From Acidobacteriaceae bacterium (GTDB lineage Bacteria; Acidobacteriota; Terriglobia; Terriglobales; Acidobacteriaceae), in the NCBI GenBank assembly GCA_021323655.1, contig JAJPKO010000018.1, forward strand, positions 62,001-126,000: 64,000 nt of DNA, given 5' to 3'. This document shows, in pieces, positions 36,320 through 45,792 of this stretch. Both the position numbers and the translations under genes were made by a program. The first letter of the stretch is position 1, and each line of letters starts with the position of its first letter. Below the pieces are notes generated by a model. It did no database searches. It saw nothing but the letters and a program-made list of their open reading frames with translations, and was not told the DNA's origin.

Positions 36320-37048
36320 TTATGGTTTGGGCTGCGTGGACTTCGCTTCTGGAATGCTTCTGCCAAAACGGTAGGCGAGTCCGATGGAAGCGCGCGTGCT
36401 CCAGCGGCTGTCCTTGAGGAGATCGTTGAACAGATGGTTGTAGACCTGGTCTGCCTGCAGACGTAGAACAATGTGCCGGGTGGCGTTCCAGTCGAAGCCA
36501 CCACCGAAGCCGTAGAAGCTGGCCCAGCTGATTTTATGTCCTGAGGGCGCGAGCTGGGAGACGATGAGTGCGGCAATGGGATCACGCGGATGCGGAGTGG
36601 CCACTTCGCGAATGGCACCGATGTCAGGACGCACAAACAAGGTGACTGGGACGAAGTGCCGGCAATTGAATTGTGTTCCTGCAGCGAATGTCTGGGTAGT
36701 GGAGTCAGTAGGCACGGAGAGTTGATAGCCGGGAGGAAGCAGGCCCTCGAGCGCCAGGTCCTTGAGTGCCGTTGTGATCTGGAGTTGCAGAGAATCAGTG
36801 AGCAGGTTAGCGGTGAGCGAGTTGTGTCCTGTGACTATGGAGTAGTCAAACCCAACGGTCAACATGCGGGTGGCGTTATATCCCGCCTGGAAGTGATAGC
36901 CGTGCTCGGCCAGGTTGAGGCTTGGCGAGTTTAAGAAGGTAAATCCAGAGTAGAGATCGAAGCGCTGGACATCTGTTTGCTGGGCGCTTGAAAGCAGTGA
37001 GCAGAAAAGGAATGCAGTGAGAAGGCCAGTCAGCAGTTTGCTTATCAT
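36320..37048 (-). CDS. Outer membrane beta-barrel protein
   Basis: The 242-residue product has a signal peptide (LLTGLLTAFLFCSLLSSAQ) and alternating hydrophobic/polar strands such as FDLYSGFTFLN, YHFQAGYNATRMLTVGFDYS, ISWASFYGFGGGFDWNATR and TRASIGLAYRFG. The penultimate strand ends in an aromatic residue (YRFG), but a tail of about 15 residues follows. It looks like an OmpA- or OmpW-like eight-stranded barrel. It is in line with the DUF6599 gene downstream, 39 bp apart. Confidence 0.72.
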   Translation of the reverse strand: MISKLLTGLLTAFLFCSLLSSAQQTDVQRFDLYSGFTFLNSPSLNLAEHGYHFQAGYNATRMLTVGFDYSIVTGHNSLTANLLTDSLQLQITTALKDLALEGLLPPGYQLSVPTDSTTQTFAAGTQFNCRHFVPVTLFVRPDIGAIREVATPHPRDPIAALIVSQLAPSGHKISWASFYGFGGGFDWNATRHIVLRLQADQVYNHLFNDLLKDSRWSTRASIGLAYRFGRSIPEAKSTQPKP

Positions 37049-37202
37049 GCAGTCCTCCTTGGGGGCAAAGAACAGCGCAGTTCTGAAAGAAAATCGAGAT
37101 TACTGACAAGAAGGGAGAGTTGGCAAGCGGGAATTTGCAGGTACTGAAACCTTTCTCTGTTTGTGTCCTCGAATGATCAGCCCGACAAAGACAAAATTGT
37201 AG

Positions 37203-38156
37203 TTACAGTTTCGTGATTGCTCTCACCAGGCGGAAATAGCGTTGCGCTTGCTTCACGTCGCGCAGGATTTGCTCCTTTAGCGCTTCGGGCGAGGGGAAGC
37301 GCATTTCAGATCGGATGCGGCGCAGGAAGGTGAGCTCAAGCGGTGTTGTTTTTGAAAGGTCTATCGGGCTGAAGTTCAGCAGATGGGTTTCTACGGCGAA
37401 GGAACCTTCACCGAAGGTTGGGCGATTGCCGATGTTTGTTACGGAATCGAAGGCTGCTACATCGCCGATTTTCATGCGAGTGATATAGACGCCGTTGGCC
37501 GGGAGCAGTTCCGAATACGGGGCAAGATTGATGGTTGGCACCGTTAGCTTAGAGCCGATGCCGCGTCCACGTGCAGGAGTGGAGCGGATGGAAAAAGGCC
37601 GCCCGAGCAGTGCGCGTGCCGCGGTCAGGCTTCCGGACGTGATCAGCTCGCGGACCTTACTGCTGGAAACAGGAAATCCGCGCACGATACGGGTGTGGTG
37701 AGCAATGACGGCGAAGCCCAGATGCTTGCCGAATTCGGCCAGCTCTGCAATGCCGGCCTGCGCCTGATGACCGAAGCGAAAGTTATCGCCCTCGTGGACC
37801 TCCACGGCATGCAGAGCATCGTGGAGCACGTTTTGGGCGAAGGCTTCGGCGGAAAGATGGGAGAACTCCTCCGTAAAGGGCAATACCACGGTGGCGTCGA
37901 GGCCTGTCTGTGCCAGCAGCCGCAGGCGCTCGGGCATGGGAGTAATCAGGCGCGGTGCAACTTCAGGGCGCAGGACGCGCACGGGGTGCGGATCAAACGT
38001 TACGGCGATACATCTGGCGCTGAGCTGGCTCGAACGCTGGCGGACGTGCTCGATAATCCAGCGATGGCCGCAATGTACTCCATCAAAATTGCCGATGGCA
38101 ATGACCGTGGGGCCGTAGCTGGCGGGAACTTGAGAAAGCGAACGAAAGACCTGCAT
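37203..38156 (-). CDS. ribF: Bifunctional riboflavin kinase / FAD synthetase
   Basis: RibF converts riboflavin to FMN and then FAD. The adenylyltransferase domain (about 1-185) shows IGNFDGVHCGHRWII and VTFDPHPVRVLRP, with SSSKVRELI near its end. The kinase domain (about 190-310) has ARGRGIGSKLTVPTINL and TNIGNRPTFGEG. The length of 317 is normal. It starts 2 bp after the stop of the PhnP-like gene and is clearly in its operon. Confidence 0.96.
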   Translation of the reverse strand: MQVFRSLSQVPASYGPTVIAIGNFDGVHCGHRWIIEHVRQRSSQLSARCIAVTFDPHPVRVLRPEVAPRLITPMPERLRLLAQTGLDATVVLPFTEEFSHLSAEAFAQNVLHDALHAVEVHEGDNFRFGHQAQAGIAELAEFGKHLGFAVIAHHTRIVRGFPVSSSKVRELITSGSLTAARALLGRPFSIRSTPARGRGIGSKLTVPTINLAPYSELLPANGVYITRMKIGDVAAFDSVTNIGNRPTFGEGSFAVETHLLNFSPIDLSKTTPLELTFLRRIRSEMRFPSPEALKEQILRDVKQAQRYFRLVRAITKL

Positions 38157-38158
38157 GG

Positions 38159-38956
38159 CTATAGCTCAAATGGAATGCGAAGTCTGTCATAAGCGAGGCG
38201 GACGTGCGGAGGAAGCTCATTTTCTGTTTCGGCGTGGTGAAGATCATGCGAGATGTGCGTGAACCACGCGCGCCGGGGTTGCAGGACCTCAATCCAGTGC
38301 AGGGCCTCCTCAATATTTGCGTGACTGGGGTGCGGCTTTTTGCGGAGCGCATCCATAATGACAATGTCCAATCCCTGAAGCAGCGGTAGACTCACGTCCG
38401 GAATGCGGTTCATGTCTGTGAGGTAAGCGGCGTTGCCGAAGCGAAAGCCCGCAGCTTCCTGTTCGCCATGGATCAGAGGCACGCGCTGGAACGTCACTCC
38501 CTGAACCTCGACGGATTTGGTCCCCTCCAGACGGTTCATCTTTACTCGCGCTCGCGTTGGATATGTCGACTCAGGAGAAAAGGTATAGTCGAAGACCTTT
38601 TCGATGATGCTCGCTGAGAAATCGTCGGCGTAAAGAGGAATGTGCCCGTTCGGGTGATGAAAGCTGAGCGGACGCAGGTCATCGAGACCCAGAATATGGT
38701 CAGCGTGCGAATGCGTGTAAAGCACAGCATCTATATGGCGAATGTTTTCCCGCATGGCCTGCATGCGGAAGTCGGGGCCGGTGTCAATCAGAACACAGTG
38801 ATCTTCCCACTGCACGGCAACGGACGGACGCGTGCGCTTGTCCCGCGGGTCGAGCGAAGTGCAGACGTGGCACTCGCATCCGAGCGTAGGTACGCCCATG
38901 GATGTGCCGCTGCCGAGTATGGTGAGAGTGGCTTGCATAGAAAACAGGTCCTGCAC
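38159..38956 (-). CDS. MBL-fold hydrolase, PhnP-like phosphodiesterase
   Basis: The protein (265 residues, or 259 from the ATG at 38938, where MQATLTILGSGTSMGVP begins) has the metal motif THSHADH and the later ligands HGEQ, LTDMNRIPD and HISHDLHH. Close to the start a cluster C-E-CHVC (LGCECHVCTSLDPRDKRTR) matches the structural zinc site of PhnP-type cyclic phosphate dihydrolases and LipB-like lactamases. No phn genes are present, so a broader nucleotide or cyclic phosphate repair role is more likely. It precedes ribF. Confidence 0.88.
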   Translation of the reverse strand: MQDLFSMQATLTILGSGTSMGVPTLGCECHVCTSLDPRDKRTRPSVAVQWEDHCVLIDTGPDFRMQAMRENIRHIDAVLYTHSHADHILGLDDLRPLSFHHPNGHIPLYADDFSASIIEKVFDYTFSPESTYPTRARVKMNRLEGTKSVEVQGVTFQRVPLIHGEQEAAGFRFGNAAYLTDMNRIPDVSLPLLQGLDIVIMDALRKKPHPSHANIEEALHWIEVLQPRRAWFTHISHDLHHAETENELPPHVRLAYDRLRIPFEL

Positions 38957-39007
38957 TTCACTCAGGATGAGAAATCATCAGAGAAAGCGAGGAGCGGCAT
39001 TGTTGGT

Positions 39008-39595
39008 TTACTTCTTTGGCGGCGGTGGTTGATGTGCTGATTTCGAGATTGCATTGGTGATCTCGACATACATCATGCGCAGGTCAAAAAGCGCGTTCTG
39101 CAACAAGCGCTGCTCTTTTTCTGTGAGATTGCCCTTTGTCTTCTGCTCCAGAACAGCGAGCATATCAATACTCTGACGTGCTCCGATGATGTCCACGCGT
39201 GCTTTCTGGCCCGGTTCTGTGCCTGCGCCCATGGCGACCAATGCGGAGAGATAGATGGACTGGATTACATGGTCGAAAGTGACCTCCTGCGGTGCGCCCA
39301 TTCCGGGATTGGCCTGACGCAGCATGTCATCTATTTCGCGCGTGGAGTGCTGATATGCCTGATGCTGGGCAGCAGACTCCTGAGCGGAAGGGCCGGCCGT
39401 TTCCTCGGCTGGCTGCGGCTCTGGCACGGTTGGCTTTGGCTCCTCCTGCTTAGGAGAAGGCATGGTGATGACGCGCGCGCTGGTTTCGGCAGGCTGCTCC
39501 TGCTGCTCGGACTTTGGCGCATCATCGCGCAATTCGCCTTCTGAGGTGAACTTGCGGCGGTCGGTGACGATAAAAGATGGTGGCTTCTCTTCCAT
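39008..39595 (-). CDS. DUF1844 domain protein
   Basis: This 195-residue protein has a disordered Pro/Glu/Gln-rich N-terminal half (to about 95) followed by the DUF1844 core: VTFDHVIQSIYLSALVAMG, then QKARVDIIGARQSIDMLAVL and NLTEKEQRLLQNALFDLRM. DUF1844 proteins are common in Acidobacteriota, often near ygfZ or coaBC genes, and their role is unknown. Here it sits 15 bp downstream of ygfZ and 51 bp before the PhnP-like gene. Confidence 0.88.
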   Translation of the reverse strand: MEEKPPSFIVTDRRKFTSEGELRDDAPKSEQQEQPAETSARVITMPSPKQEEPKPTVPEPQPAEETAGPSAQESAAQHQAYQHSTREIDDMLRQANPGMGAPQEVTFDHVIQSIYLSALVAMGAGTEPGQKARVDIIGARQSIDMLAVLEQKTKGNLTEKEQRLLQNALFDLRMMYVEITNAISKSAHQPPPPKK

Positions 39596-39610
39596 GATTT
39601 CCTTTCCTGA

Positions 39611-40690
39611 TCAGGGCAGGGCCAGCGGTGCAGCCAGAGGCGTTGCTGTGCCTCCGGCATATGTAATTCTGGCCTTGCGTTCCAGAACTTCGACGCGGAC
39701 AAACCCGAGACCGAGGGCCTGGGTAAAGCCCGGCAGCGCGTAATGCGATGCGCTGGTGATTTCGCCGATTGGCTTATCATCGCCTTCGGCATAAAGCTGT
39801 GTGCCCGGTGGCGGTAGTTTGCCATCCAGCGCAAATTGCTGCAATGTGCGGTGGACAGTGGCGCGGGAGCGGATGCGCTCGACAATCTCCTGACCGAGAT
39901 AACAACCTTTGTTGAAGTTCAGCGCGCGCATCTGGTTGGTTTCCTGCGGCAGAGAGCGGTCGGTAATGTCTGTGCCGTACTGGGGTGTTCCTTCATAGAT
40001 GCGCAATGCATCGAGGGCTGCACTTCCGGCCGGCTTTGCTCCCGCACTCGTAAGTGCCTGCCATATTTCTTTGGTGTGTTCTGCAGCAAGCCACAGTTCG
40101 AAGCGCGGAACCAGGACACGCCAGGCGTTGACCAGAGTGACCGGAATACCCTGGATGCTGGTTTGCGCAAAGGCCATTTCTTCCGGTATTTCCACGCCGA
40201 GCGATTCAAGGAGTGCTGGCGCCTCAGGGCCGGCGAGGCCAAGAGTCGTATCTGCTGCGTCTAACTCCTGTAGCTCCACATCATCCATGATGATGAAGTG
40301 GTCGAGGTGGGCAAGCAGGCGAGGTGATTGCTGGCGGTCGGTTTCAAAAATGTAATGGTCAGGCGAGCGGAACACCCAGCCGTCTCCCTGAATACGCCCC
40401 TGGGCATTCAGAACAAAGCTGTAGAGCCCGGTACCTTCGGCCATGTCGCGTGTGTTATTGGTGACCATTCCGTTGAGCCAGCGCACGCGATCTTTTCCTG
40501 TAATACGGATGCGTGTGAGGTACCCGAGATCGTAGATCGCGGCGGAGTGCATCAGGTGGCCGAGTTCGGTGGAGCAGTCTTCAAAAGACCGCGGGGTGAG
40601 CCGACCGAGGTGCATCTGGAGGTCAGGCGTGACGCCGAGAGCGGCCAACGGGGTGCGTTCGTTCTCAACCAATGGTGGCGTTTGGCCCAT
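39611..40690 (-). CDS. ygfZ: tRNA-modifying folate-binding protein YgfZ
   Basis: YgfZ is a GcvT-related folate-binding protein needed for Fe-S enzyme maintenance, including MiaB. The diagnostic motif KGCYLGQE is at 261-268, with the active cysteine at 263, followed by IVERIRSRATVHR. The N-terminal fold (YLTRIRITGKDRVRWLNGMV) is also typical. Length 359 is slightly above E. coli (326). It is the first gene of a minus-strand run ending with ribF, and is divergent from the HELTH peptidase with only 32 bp between starts. Confidence 0.93.
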   Translation of the reverse strand: MGQTPPLVENERTPLAALGVTPDLQMHLGRLTPRSFEDCSTELGHLMHSAAIYDLGYLTRIRITGKDRVRWLNGMVTNNTRDMAEGTGLYSFVLNAQGRIQGDGWVFRSPDHYIFETDRQQSPRLLAHLDHFIIMDDVELQELDAADTTLGLAGPEAPALLESLGVEIPEEMAFAQTSIQGIPVTLVNAWRVLVPRFELWLAAEHTKEIWQALTSAGAKPAGSAALDALRIYEGTPQYGTDITDRSLPQETNQMRALNFNKGCYLGQEIVERIRSRATVHRTLQQFALDGKLPPPGTQLYAEGDDKPIGEITSASHYALPGFTQALGLGFVRVEVLERKARITYAGGTATPLAAPLALP

Positions 40691-40722
40691 GACAAAATTA
40701 TAGTCGGGCGAGGATTTTTAGA

Positions 40723-42225
40723 ATGAAGATGGTATTACGGCTTGCTCTGGTAGTGATGATGACGGCAGGAATGTGTCTGGGGCAGGCCACGGACAGCGCC
40801 GCGACCCAGAAAACAAAGCCTTCTGAAACGCACATTACTCCGGCGCAGGCAAAAGAGCTGTTCCATTCAGTGGGAGTGATTCTGAAGTTTGCTTCCGATG
40901 ATACGGCGCTGCCGATCCGGCACGAGGTAAAACGCAAGCTGACCACGCGCGAGGCGGTAGAGAAATACCTTGTCGAAAAGATGAATGACGACAAGGACGC
41001 CAAGCGGATGGAGCGCTCTGAGATTGTGCTGAAAAAGTTTGGATTGCTGGACCGGGACTTTCAGCTTCGGCCATTTCTGCTTGCGCTTCTGAAAGAGCAG
41101 ATCGAGGCGTACTACGACAGCAAGACCAAGACTGTGAATCTGCTGGACTGGGCCACGCCGGACACGCAAAAGCCGGTGCTGGCGCATGAACTGACGCACG
41201 CCCTGCAGGACCAGCATGTGGATCTGGACAAGTGGGAGGATGTGACGAGCGAAGAACTCTCCCACAACGTTAAGCAGGACAATCAGCATATCCAGACCGA
41301 TGAGGCCGATACGGCGCGGGAGGCCGTGCTTGAAGGGCAGGCCATGGCGGTGTATGTGGACTATTCGCTTGCGCCCTCGGGCAAGAGCCTGTCAAATGCG
41401 CCCGATCTGGATACGGATGATCTGGGCGGAGATACGTCGGATTCCCCTGTGCTCTCTCGTGCTCCGCTGGTGCTGAAGGAGTCGCTGCTGTTTCCTTATC
41501 AGGATGGGCTGCACTTTGAGCAGGTGCTGATCAAAAGCGAAGGCAAGCAAGGCGCCTTTGCCGGCGTGCTGGACCGGCCGCCAGCATCGAGCTACGAAAT
41601 CATGAATCCACGCGCATATATAAGGAAGCAGAAGGTGCCCGTGCTGAACATGCCCGATGTGCATTCGCTGCTGGATGCCGATTACAACCCTTATGACGTA
41701 GGCGTGATGGGTCAGTTGGATGTACGGATGCTGACGGAGCTCTTTGGCGGGGAACAGTTGTCCAGGACAATTACTCCGGAGTGGGACGGTGGCATCTACT
41801 ACGCGGTGCAGAGCAAAAAGGCGAAGACAGACGCGGAAAAAGACTCGACGGCTTCGATTGGGCTGCTGTATCTCTCGCGCTGGAAGTCGGCGGAAGCCGC
41901 GAGCGCGTTTGCAAAAATGTACGCGGATGAACTGAGCAAAAAGTATTCCGGCGTGAAGCGTGACACTGACTCTGAAGCCGACCCGACGGAGCAGGTGTAT
42001 CAGACCAGCGAAGGCCCGGCGTTGATTGTTACGAAAGACAACATGGTCTTTATCAGTGAGAGCTTTGATTTGCCGCTGGCGCGCAAATTCGCATTTCTAA
42101 TGATCGGCGCACAGGGAGGAGAAGGCGGTCTTCAGGCTGCAAAGCTGGGTTCCACCCCTGAACTTGCCGCCAGCATGGTGCACTTCTTTGCGGGATGCGG
42201 CATGATGCGGGCAGAAGCGCAATAG
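40723..42225 (+). CDS. Secreted zinc metallopeptidase-like protein (HELTH)
   Basis: A signal peptide (LALVVMMTAGMCLGQA) precedes a 480-residue mature chain. H155-E-L-T-H159 in VLAHELTHALQDQH is a gluzincin-type zinc site, and the downstream AREAVLEGQAMAVYVDY (about 198-214) offers a Glu third ligand (E200 or E204). The remainder (IYYAVQSKKA, AEAASAFAKMYADEL) fits no named peptidase family that I recognise. It is likely periplasmic or surface-bound. No inhibitor or cognate regulator is adjacent; ygfZ is divergent. Confidence 0.72.
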   Translation: MKMVLRLALVVMMTAGMCLGQATDSAATQKTKPSETHITPAQAKELFHSVGVILKFASDDTALPIRHEVKRKLTTREAVEKYLVEKMNDDKDAKRMERSEIVLKKFGLLDRDFQLRPFLLALLKEQIEAYYDSKTKTVNLLDWATPDTQKPVLAHELTHALQDQHVDLDKWEDVTSEELSHNVKQDNQHIQTDEADTAREAVLEGQAMAVYVDYSLAPSGKSLSNAPDLDTDDLGGDTSDSPVLSRAPLVLKESLLFPYQDGLHFEQVLIKSEGKQGAFAGVLDRPPASSYEIMNPRAYIRKQKVPVLNMPDVHSLLDADYNPYDVGVMGQLDVRMLTELFGGEQLSRTITPEWDGGIYYAVQSKKAKTDAEKDSTASIGLLYLSRWKSAEAASAFAKMYADELSKKYSGVKRDTDSEADPTEQVYQTSEGPALIVTKDNMVFISESFDLPLARKFAFLMIGAQGGEGGLQAAKLGSTPELAASMVHFFAGCGMMRAEAQ

Positions 42226-42353
42226 CGCCATTCCGCTGTCACGCATAACGCAAGGGGGGCGAACTCTCGTAAACGCTTGTCTGGCCGAGGAGTTGCTCCT
42301 AAGAATAGACATACGCCGGCTCCTGGAATGAGGATGGATACGGGCAGAATTTG

Positions 42354-43271
42354 ATGCCAGTTATACTGGGAATTCACATTTCACATCCCTCGGAGCAAGT
42401 TTTGCAGCAGGCAGAAATTGGAATTATCGGGGGCAGTGGTCTGTATGACATGCCCGGTCTTACGAACACGCGTGAAGAGCGCGTGGAAACGCCATTCGGC
42501 CAGCCGAGCGATGCGTTCGTTTTGGGCGAACTGGAGGGGCGGAAGGTTGTTTTTCTGGCGCGGCATGGACGCGGGCACAAGCTGCTTCCTACAGAGCTGA
42601 ACTTTCGCGCCAATATTTATGCGATGAAGACGCTGGGTGTGGAGAGGATCATCTCCGTCTCCGCGGTTGGATCGCTCAAGGAAGAGCACAAGCCCACGGA
42701 CTTTGTTGTTCCAGACCAGTTTATTGACCGCACCTTTCATCGTGAATCCACGTTCTTCGGAAACGGAATTGTGGCACATGTAGCCTTTGGTGATCCGGTC
42801 TGTGCGACGGTTGCGAAGGCGATTGCTGATGGCTGCGATGCTTCTGCGGTTGTGGGTAAGCGTGGAGGAACGTACGTCTGCATGGAAGGGCCACAGTTTT
42901 CAACACGCGCGGAATCGAACCTCTATCGCAGCTGGGGCGCCGATGTAATTGGAATGACCAACCTGCAGGAAGCGAAGCTGGCGCGTGAGGCCGAGATTTG
43001 TTATGCCACAATGGCGATGGTGACCGACTATGATTGTTGGCACGAAGGTCACGATGATGTGACCGTGGAGCAGATCGTTGCCGTGCTGAACCAGAATGCC
43101 GCGAATGCCGCGAAGGTGGTGCGCGCGGCGGTGGCTGCAATGCCTGGAGAACGCAAGTGTGCGTGCGCATCGGCGCTGCAGTATGCGATTTTGACCAATC
43201 CGGCGGCAGTCCCGGCAGAGACGCGTGAGCGGATCGATCTGATTGTCGGTAAATATCTCAAAAAGGGCTAA
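42354..43271 (+). CDS. mtnP: S-methyl-5'-thioadenosine phosphorylase
   Basis: MtnP splits methylthioadenosine, the by-product of polyamine and homoserine-lactone synthesis, to adenine and MTR-1-phosphate. The family pattern is [35 protein letters not shown] (split), [16 protein letters not shown] and TDYDCWH. Start is uncertain: ATG 42354 gives 305 residues, while a TTG at 42402 after CGGAG would begin at [10 protein letters not shown], nearer the usual start. It lies 9 bp before the PfkB kinase. MtnP rather than purine nucleoside phosphorylase is favoured by TDYDCWH. Confidence 0.92.
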   Translation: MPVILGIHISHPSEQVLQQAEIGIIGGSGLYDMPGLTNTREERVETPFGQPSDAFVLGELEGRKVVFLARHGRGHKLLPTELNFRANIYAMKTLGVERIISVSAVGSLKEEHKPTDFVVPDQFIDRTFHRESTFFGNGIVAHVAFGDPVCATVAKAIADGCDASAVVGKRGGTYVCMEGPQFSTRAESNLYRSWGADVIGMTNLQEAKLAREAEICYATMAMVTDYDCWHEGHDDVTVEQIVAVLNQNAANAAKVVRAAVAAMPGERKCACASALQYAILTNPAAVPAETRERIDLIVGKYLKKG

Positions 43272-43280
43272 GGAACATTC

Positions 43281-44216
43281 ATGGCGATTCTGGTGGTGGG
43301 CAGTGTTGCGTTTGACAGCATAGAGACGCCTTCGGGCAAGGCGGAGCGCTGCCTTGGCGGGGCAGCTACGTACTTTTCGCTCTCTGCCAGTTACTTTACC
43401 GATGTGCGGGTAATCGCGGTAGTGGGCGAGGACTTTACGGCACAGGAAGAAGACGTGCTGAAGCGGCGCGGCATTGATACCAGAGGTCTGGAGCATGTTG
43501 CGGGCAAGAGTTTCTTCTGGCGCGGGTCATACATGAAGAACCTGAATGAAGCCCAGACCCACGAGACACAACTGAACGTCTTTGAGAGCTTTTCGCCGAA
43601 GATTCCGGTCGAGTACGCGGATTCGGAATTTCTTTTTCTGGCGAACATTGATCCGGTGTTGCAGGAGACTGTCCGCAAGCAAATGCCGAAGGTACGCATG
43701 GTGTGCGGCGACACGATGAATTACTGGATCACCGGGCATCGTGAAAATCTCGAAAGAGTGCTGAAAGGGCTGGATGGCCTGCTGATTAATGACGGCGAGG
43801 CCAAGCTGCTGGCGGCGGACAACAATCTGGTGCGCGCGGCGGAAAAAATTCTGAGGATGGGGCCGAAGAGCCTTATCGTGAAGCTCGGCGAATACGGAGC
43901 GACCGCCTTCTTCAGCGACCGGCTCTTTCCGGGAGAATCAAAGCATCTTTCGCTCCCGTTCCGCGCTCCTGCGCTGCCGTTGAGCGAGGTGGTGGACCCG
44001 ACGGGCGCGGGTGATTCCTTTGCCGGCGGGTTCTTCGGGTATCTGGCTTCACAGAAAGAAGTGACTCTGGCAGTATTCAAGCGCGCAATGTTTTATGGCG
44101 GCGTGATGGGTTCTTTTGCCGTGGAGCGTTTTGGCACAGAACGGTTGCAGAAACTGACGCGCGAAGAAATTGAGCAGCGCTTTGCGCTGTTCCGCGAGTT
44201 GTCTCACCTTGATTGA
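43281..44216 (+). CDS. PfkB-family carbohydrate/nucleoside kinase
   Basis: The 311-residue kinase has the second PfkB signature DPTGAGDSFAGGF with the catalytic Asp (about 241-253) and a Gly-rich start ILVVGSVAFDSIETPSG, LGGAATYFSLSASYF. Substrate is open: the C-terminal motif is shared by ribokinase, adenosine kinase and fructokinase. Immediate coupling to mtnP suggests a purine nucleoside or 5-methylthioribose-type substrate, which is inference. Its stop overlaps the start of the next gene. Confidence 0.88.
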   Translation: MAILVVGSVAFDSIETPSGKAERCLGGAATYFSLSASYFTDVRVIAVVGEDFTAQEEDVLKRRGIDTRGLEHVAGKSFFWRGSYMKNLNEAQTHETQLNVFESFSPKIPVEYADSEFLFLANIDPVLQETVRKQMPKVRMVCGDTMNYWITGHRENLERVLKGLDGLLINDGEAKLLAADNNLVRAAEKILRMGPKSLIVKLGEYGATAFFSDRLFPGESKHLSLPFRAPALPLSEVVDPTGAGDSFAGGFFGYLASQKEVTLAVFKRAMFYGGVMGSFAVERFGTERLQKLTREEIEQRFALFRELSHLD

Positions 44217-45792
44217 CAGCAAGACCGAAAGAGCAGATCTAAGCAGTGAAACATGGCTGGTGGCCTGCGCCGCGCTGGCGCTGTCCCTGATGGCCCTGGC
44301 GTATTGCTTCCCGCGCGGAATGCTGCTCCTCTATGGGGACGCGGTAGCGCATCTGCATATTGCACGGCGCGTTTTTGATTCGCTTGATCCCGGATATAAA
44401 CAGCTTGGCTCGGTATGGCTGCCGTTGTCGCATATTCTGCTGATTCCGTTTGTGCAGAAGATGTCCTGGTGGCAGACGGGGCTGGCTGGGGCGTGGCCTT
44501 CGATGGCCTGCTACGTGGCGGGCAGCGCGGGCATCTACCGGCTGGCTCGTATCTGGATGTGGCCCTCTGCGGCGTTGATTGCGGCTGCTTTTTATGCGCT
44601 CAATCCCGGGTTGCTCTATATGCAGACGACGGCGATGACGGAGCCGCTGTTTCTGGCAGAGATGGTATGGAGCGTACTGCTGCTGGCTGAGTTTGGCCAG
44701 GCGCTGAGATTTGAAGAGTCTGCGCGAGCCGCGCGATTGCTCATCTGCCTGGGACTGGTGCTGGTCTGCGCTGTCTATACCCGTTATGATGGTTGGATTT
44801 TTGCTTCATGTGCATGGCTGCTGGTGCTGTGGAAGCTGCGTGGACACTGGCGCACTTGCGCTGGCGGGGCTTTTCTGCTGTTTACGGCGATGCTGATTTT
44901 TGCGCCGCTTCTTTGGATGGCATATAACGCGCGCCAGTTTGGCGATCCACTGGATTTTTTGCGCGGGCCATATTCGGCGAAGGCGATTGAAGAGCGCACC
45001 GCAACTCCGGGAGCCCCGCATTATCCCGGATGGCACAGTATGCGGGTGGCGGCGCTGTATTTTCTGAAGGCGGCGGAACTGGGCGCTGCTCCGCTGCGAT
45101 TTGCAAACAAATTGTTCTGGTTAAGCGTGGCAGGAACCGTTGTTGCCGTGTGGAAATGGCAAGGGCAAGGTATTTCAGCTGCGCTGCTGCTGTGGGTGCC
45201 ACTGCCGTTTTACGCGTATTCCATTGCGTACGGATCAGTCCCGATTTTCATTCCGCTGTGGTGGCCGCACAGCTGGTACAACACACGCTATGGCATGGAG
45301 ATGCTGCCTGCGTTCGCGCTGTTTCTAGCGTTTCTTGCGGCATGGCTTGGCAAGCAGTGGCCGCGAGCGCTGAGGTGGACAGAGGCAGTTGTGCTGGTGC
45401 TGGTTGTGGCTGACAGCGCGGTGTTGATGCGCGCTCGCCCTTTGGTGCTGGCAGAAGCCTATGCCAATTCACGCACGCGGATTCCTTATGAAGCATCGCT
45501 GGCCGGGGCGCTGGATGCGCTGCCGCAGCAGGGCATGATTCTGATGTACACATCGGAGCACATCGGCGCGTTGCAGCGCGCGGGTATTCCGCTGAAGCGC
45601 ACAATCAATGAGACGGACTACTACCAGTGGCCTGCGGCATTAGAGCGTCCGGCGCAGGCAGCGAAGATTATTGTTGCAACGGACAATGATGCTGTGGCCA
45701 AGGCAGTCGTGGCGCATCCCGAGGGGCTGACGCTGGTTAACATTGTGTGTTCCACCGGGCAGCCTTGCGCCCGCATTTACGTTGCAAAATGA
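44209..45792 (+). CDS. Membrane glycosyltransferase, GT-C fold
   Basis: The protein has about eleven membrane helices and a first periplasmic loop containing YGDAVAHLHIARRVFDS, which fits the acidic-residue motif of GT-C enzymes using polyprenyl-phosphate sugars (ArnT and GT39 relatives). Start choice is uncertain: the TTG at 44209 overlaps the PfkB stop, whereas a TTG at 44170 overlaps it by 47 bp. With 44209 it has 527 residues. The acceptor (protein, lipid A or other) is unknown. Confidence 0.72.
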   Translation: MIDSKTERADLSSETWLVACAALALSLMALAYCFPRGMLLLYGDAVAHLHIARRVFDSLDPGYKQLGSVWLPLSHILLIPFVQKMSWWQTGLAGAWPSMACYVAGSAGIYRLARIWMWPSAALIAAAFYALNPGLLYMQTTAMTEPLFLAEMVWSVLLLAEFGQALRFEESARAARLLICLGLVLVCAVYTRYDGWIFASCAWLLVLWKLRGHWRTCAGGAFLLFTAMLIFAPLLWMAYNARQFGDPLDFLRGPYSAKAIEERTATPGAPHYPGWHSMRVAALYFLKAAELGAAPLRFANKLFWLSVAGTVVAVWKWQGQGISAALLLWVPLPFYAYSIAYGSVPIFIPLWWPHSWYNTRYGMEMLPAFALFLAFLAAWLGKQWPRALRWTEAVVLVLVVADSAVLMRARPLVLAEAYANSRTRIPYEASLAGALDALPQQGMILMYTSEHIGALQRAGIPLKRTINETDYYQWPAALERPAQAAKIIVATDNDAVAKAVVAHPEGLTLVNIVCSTGQPCARIYVAK

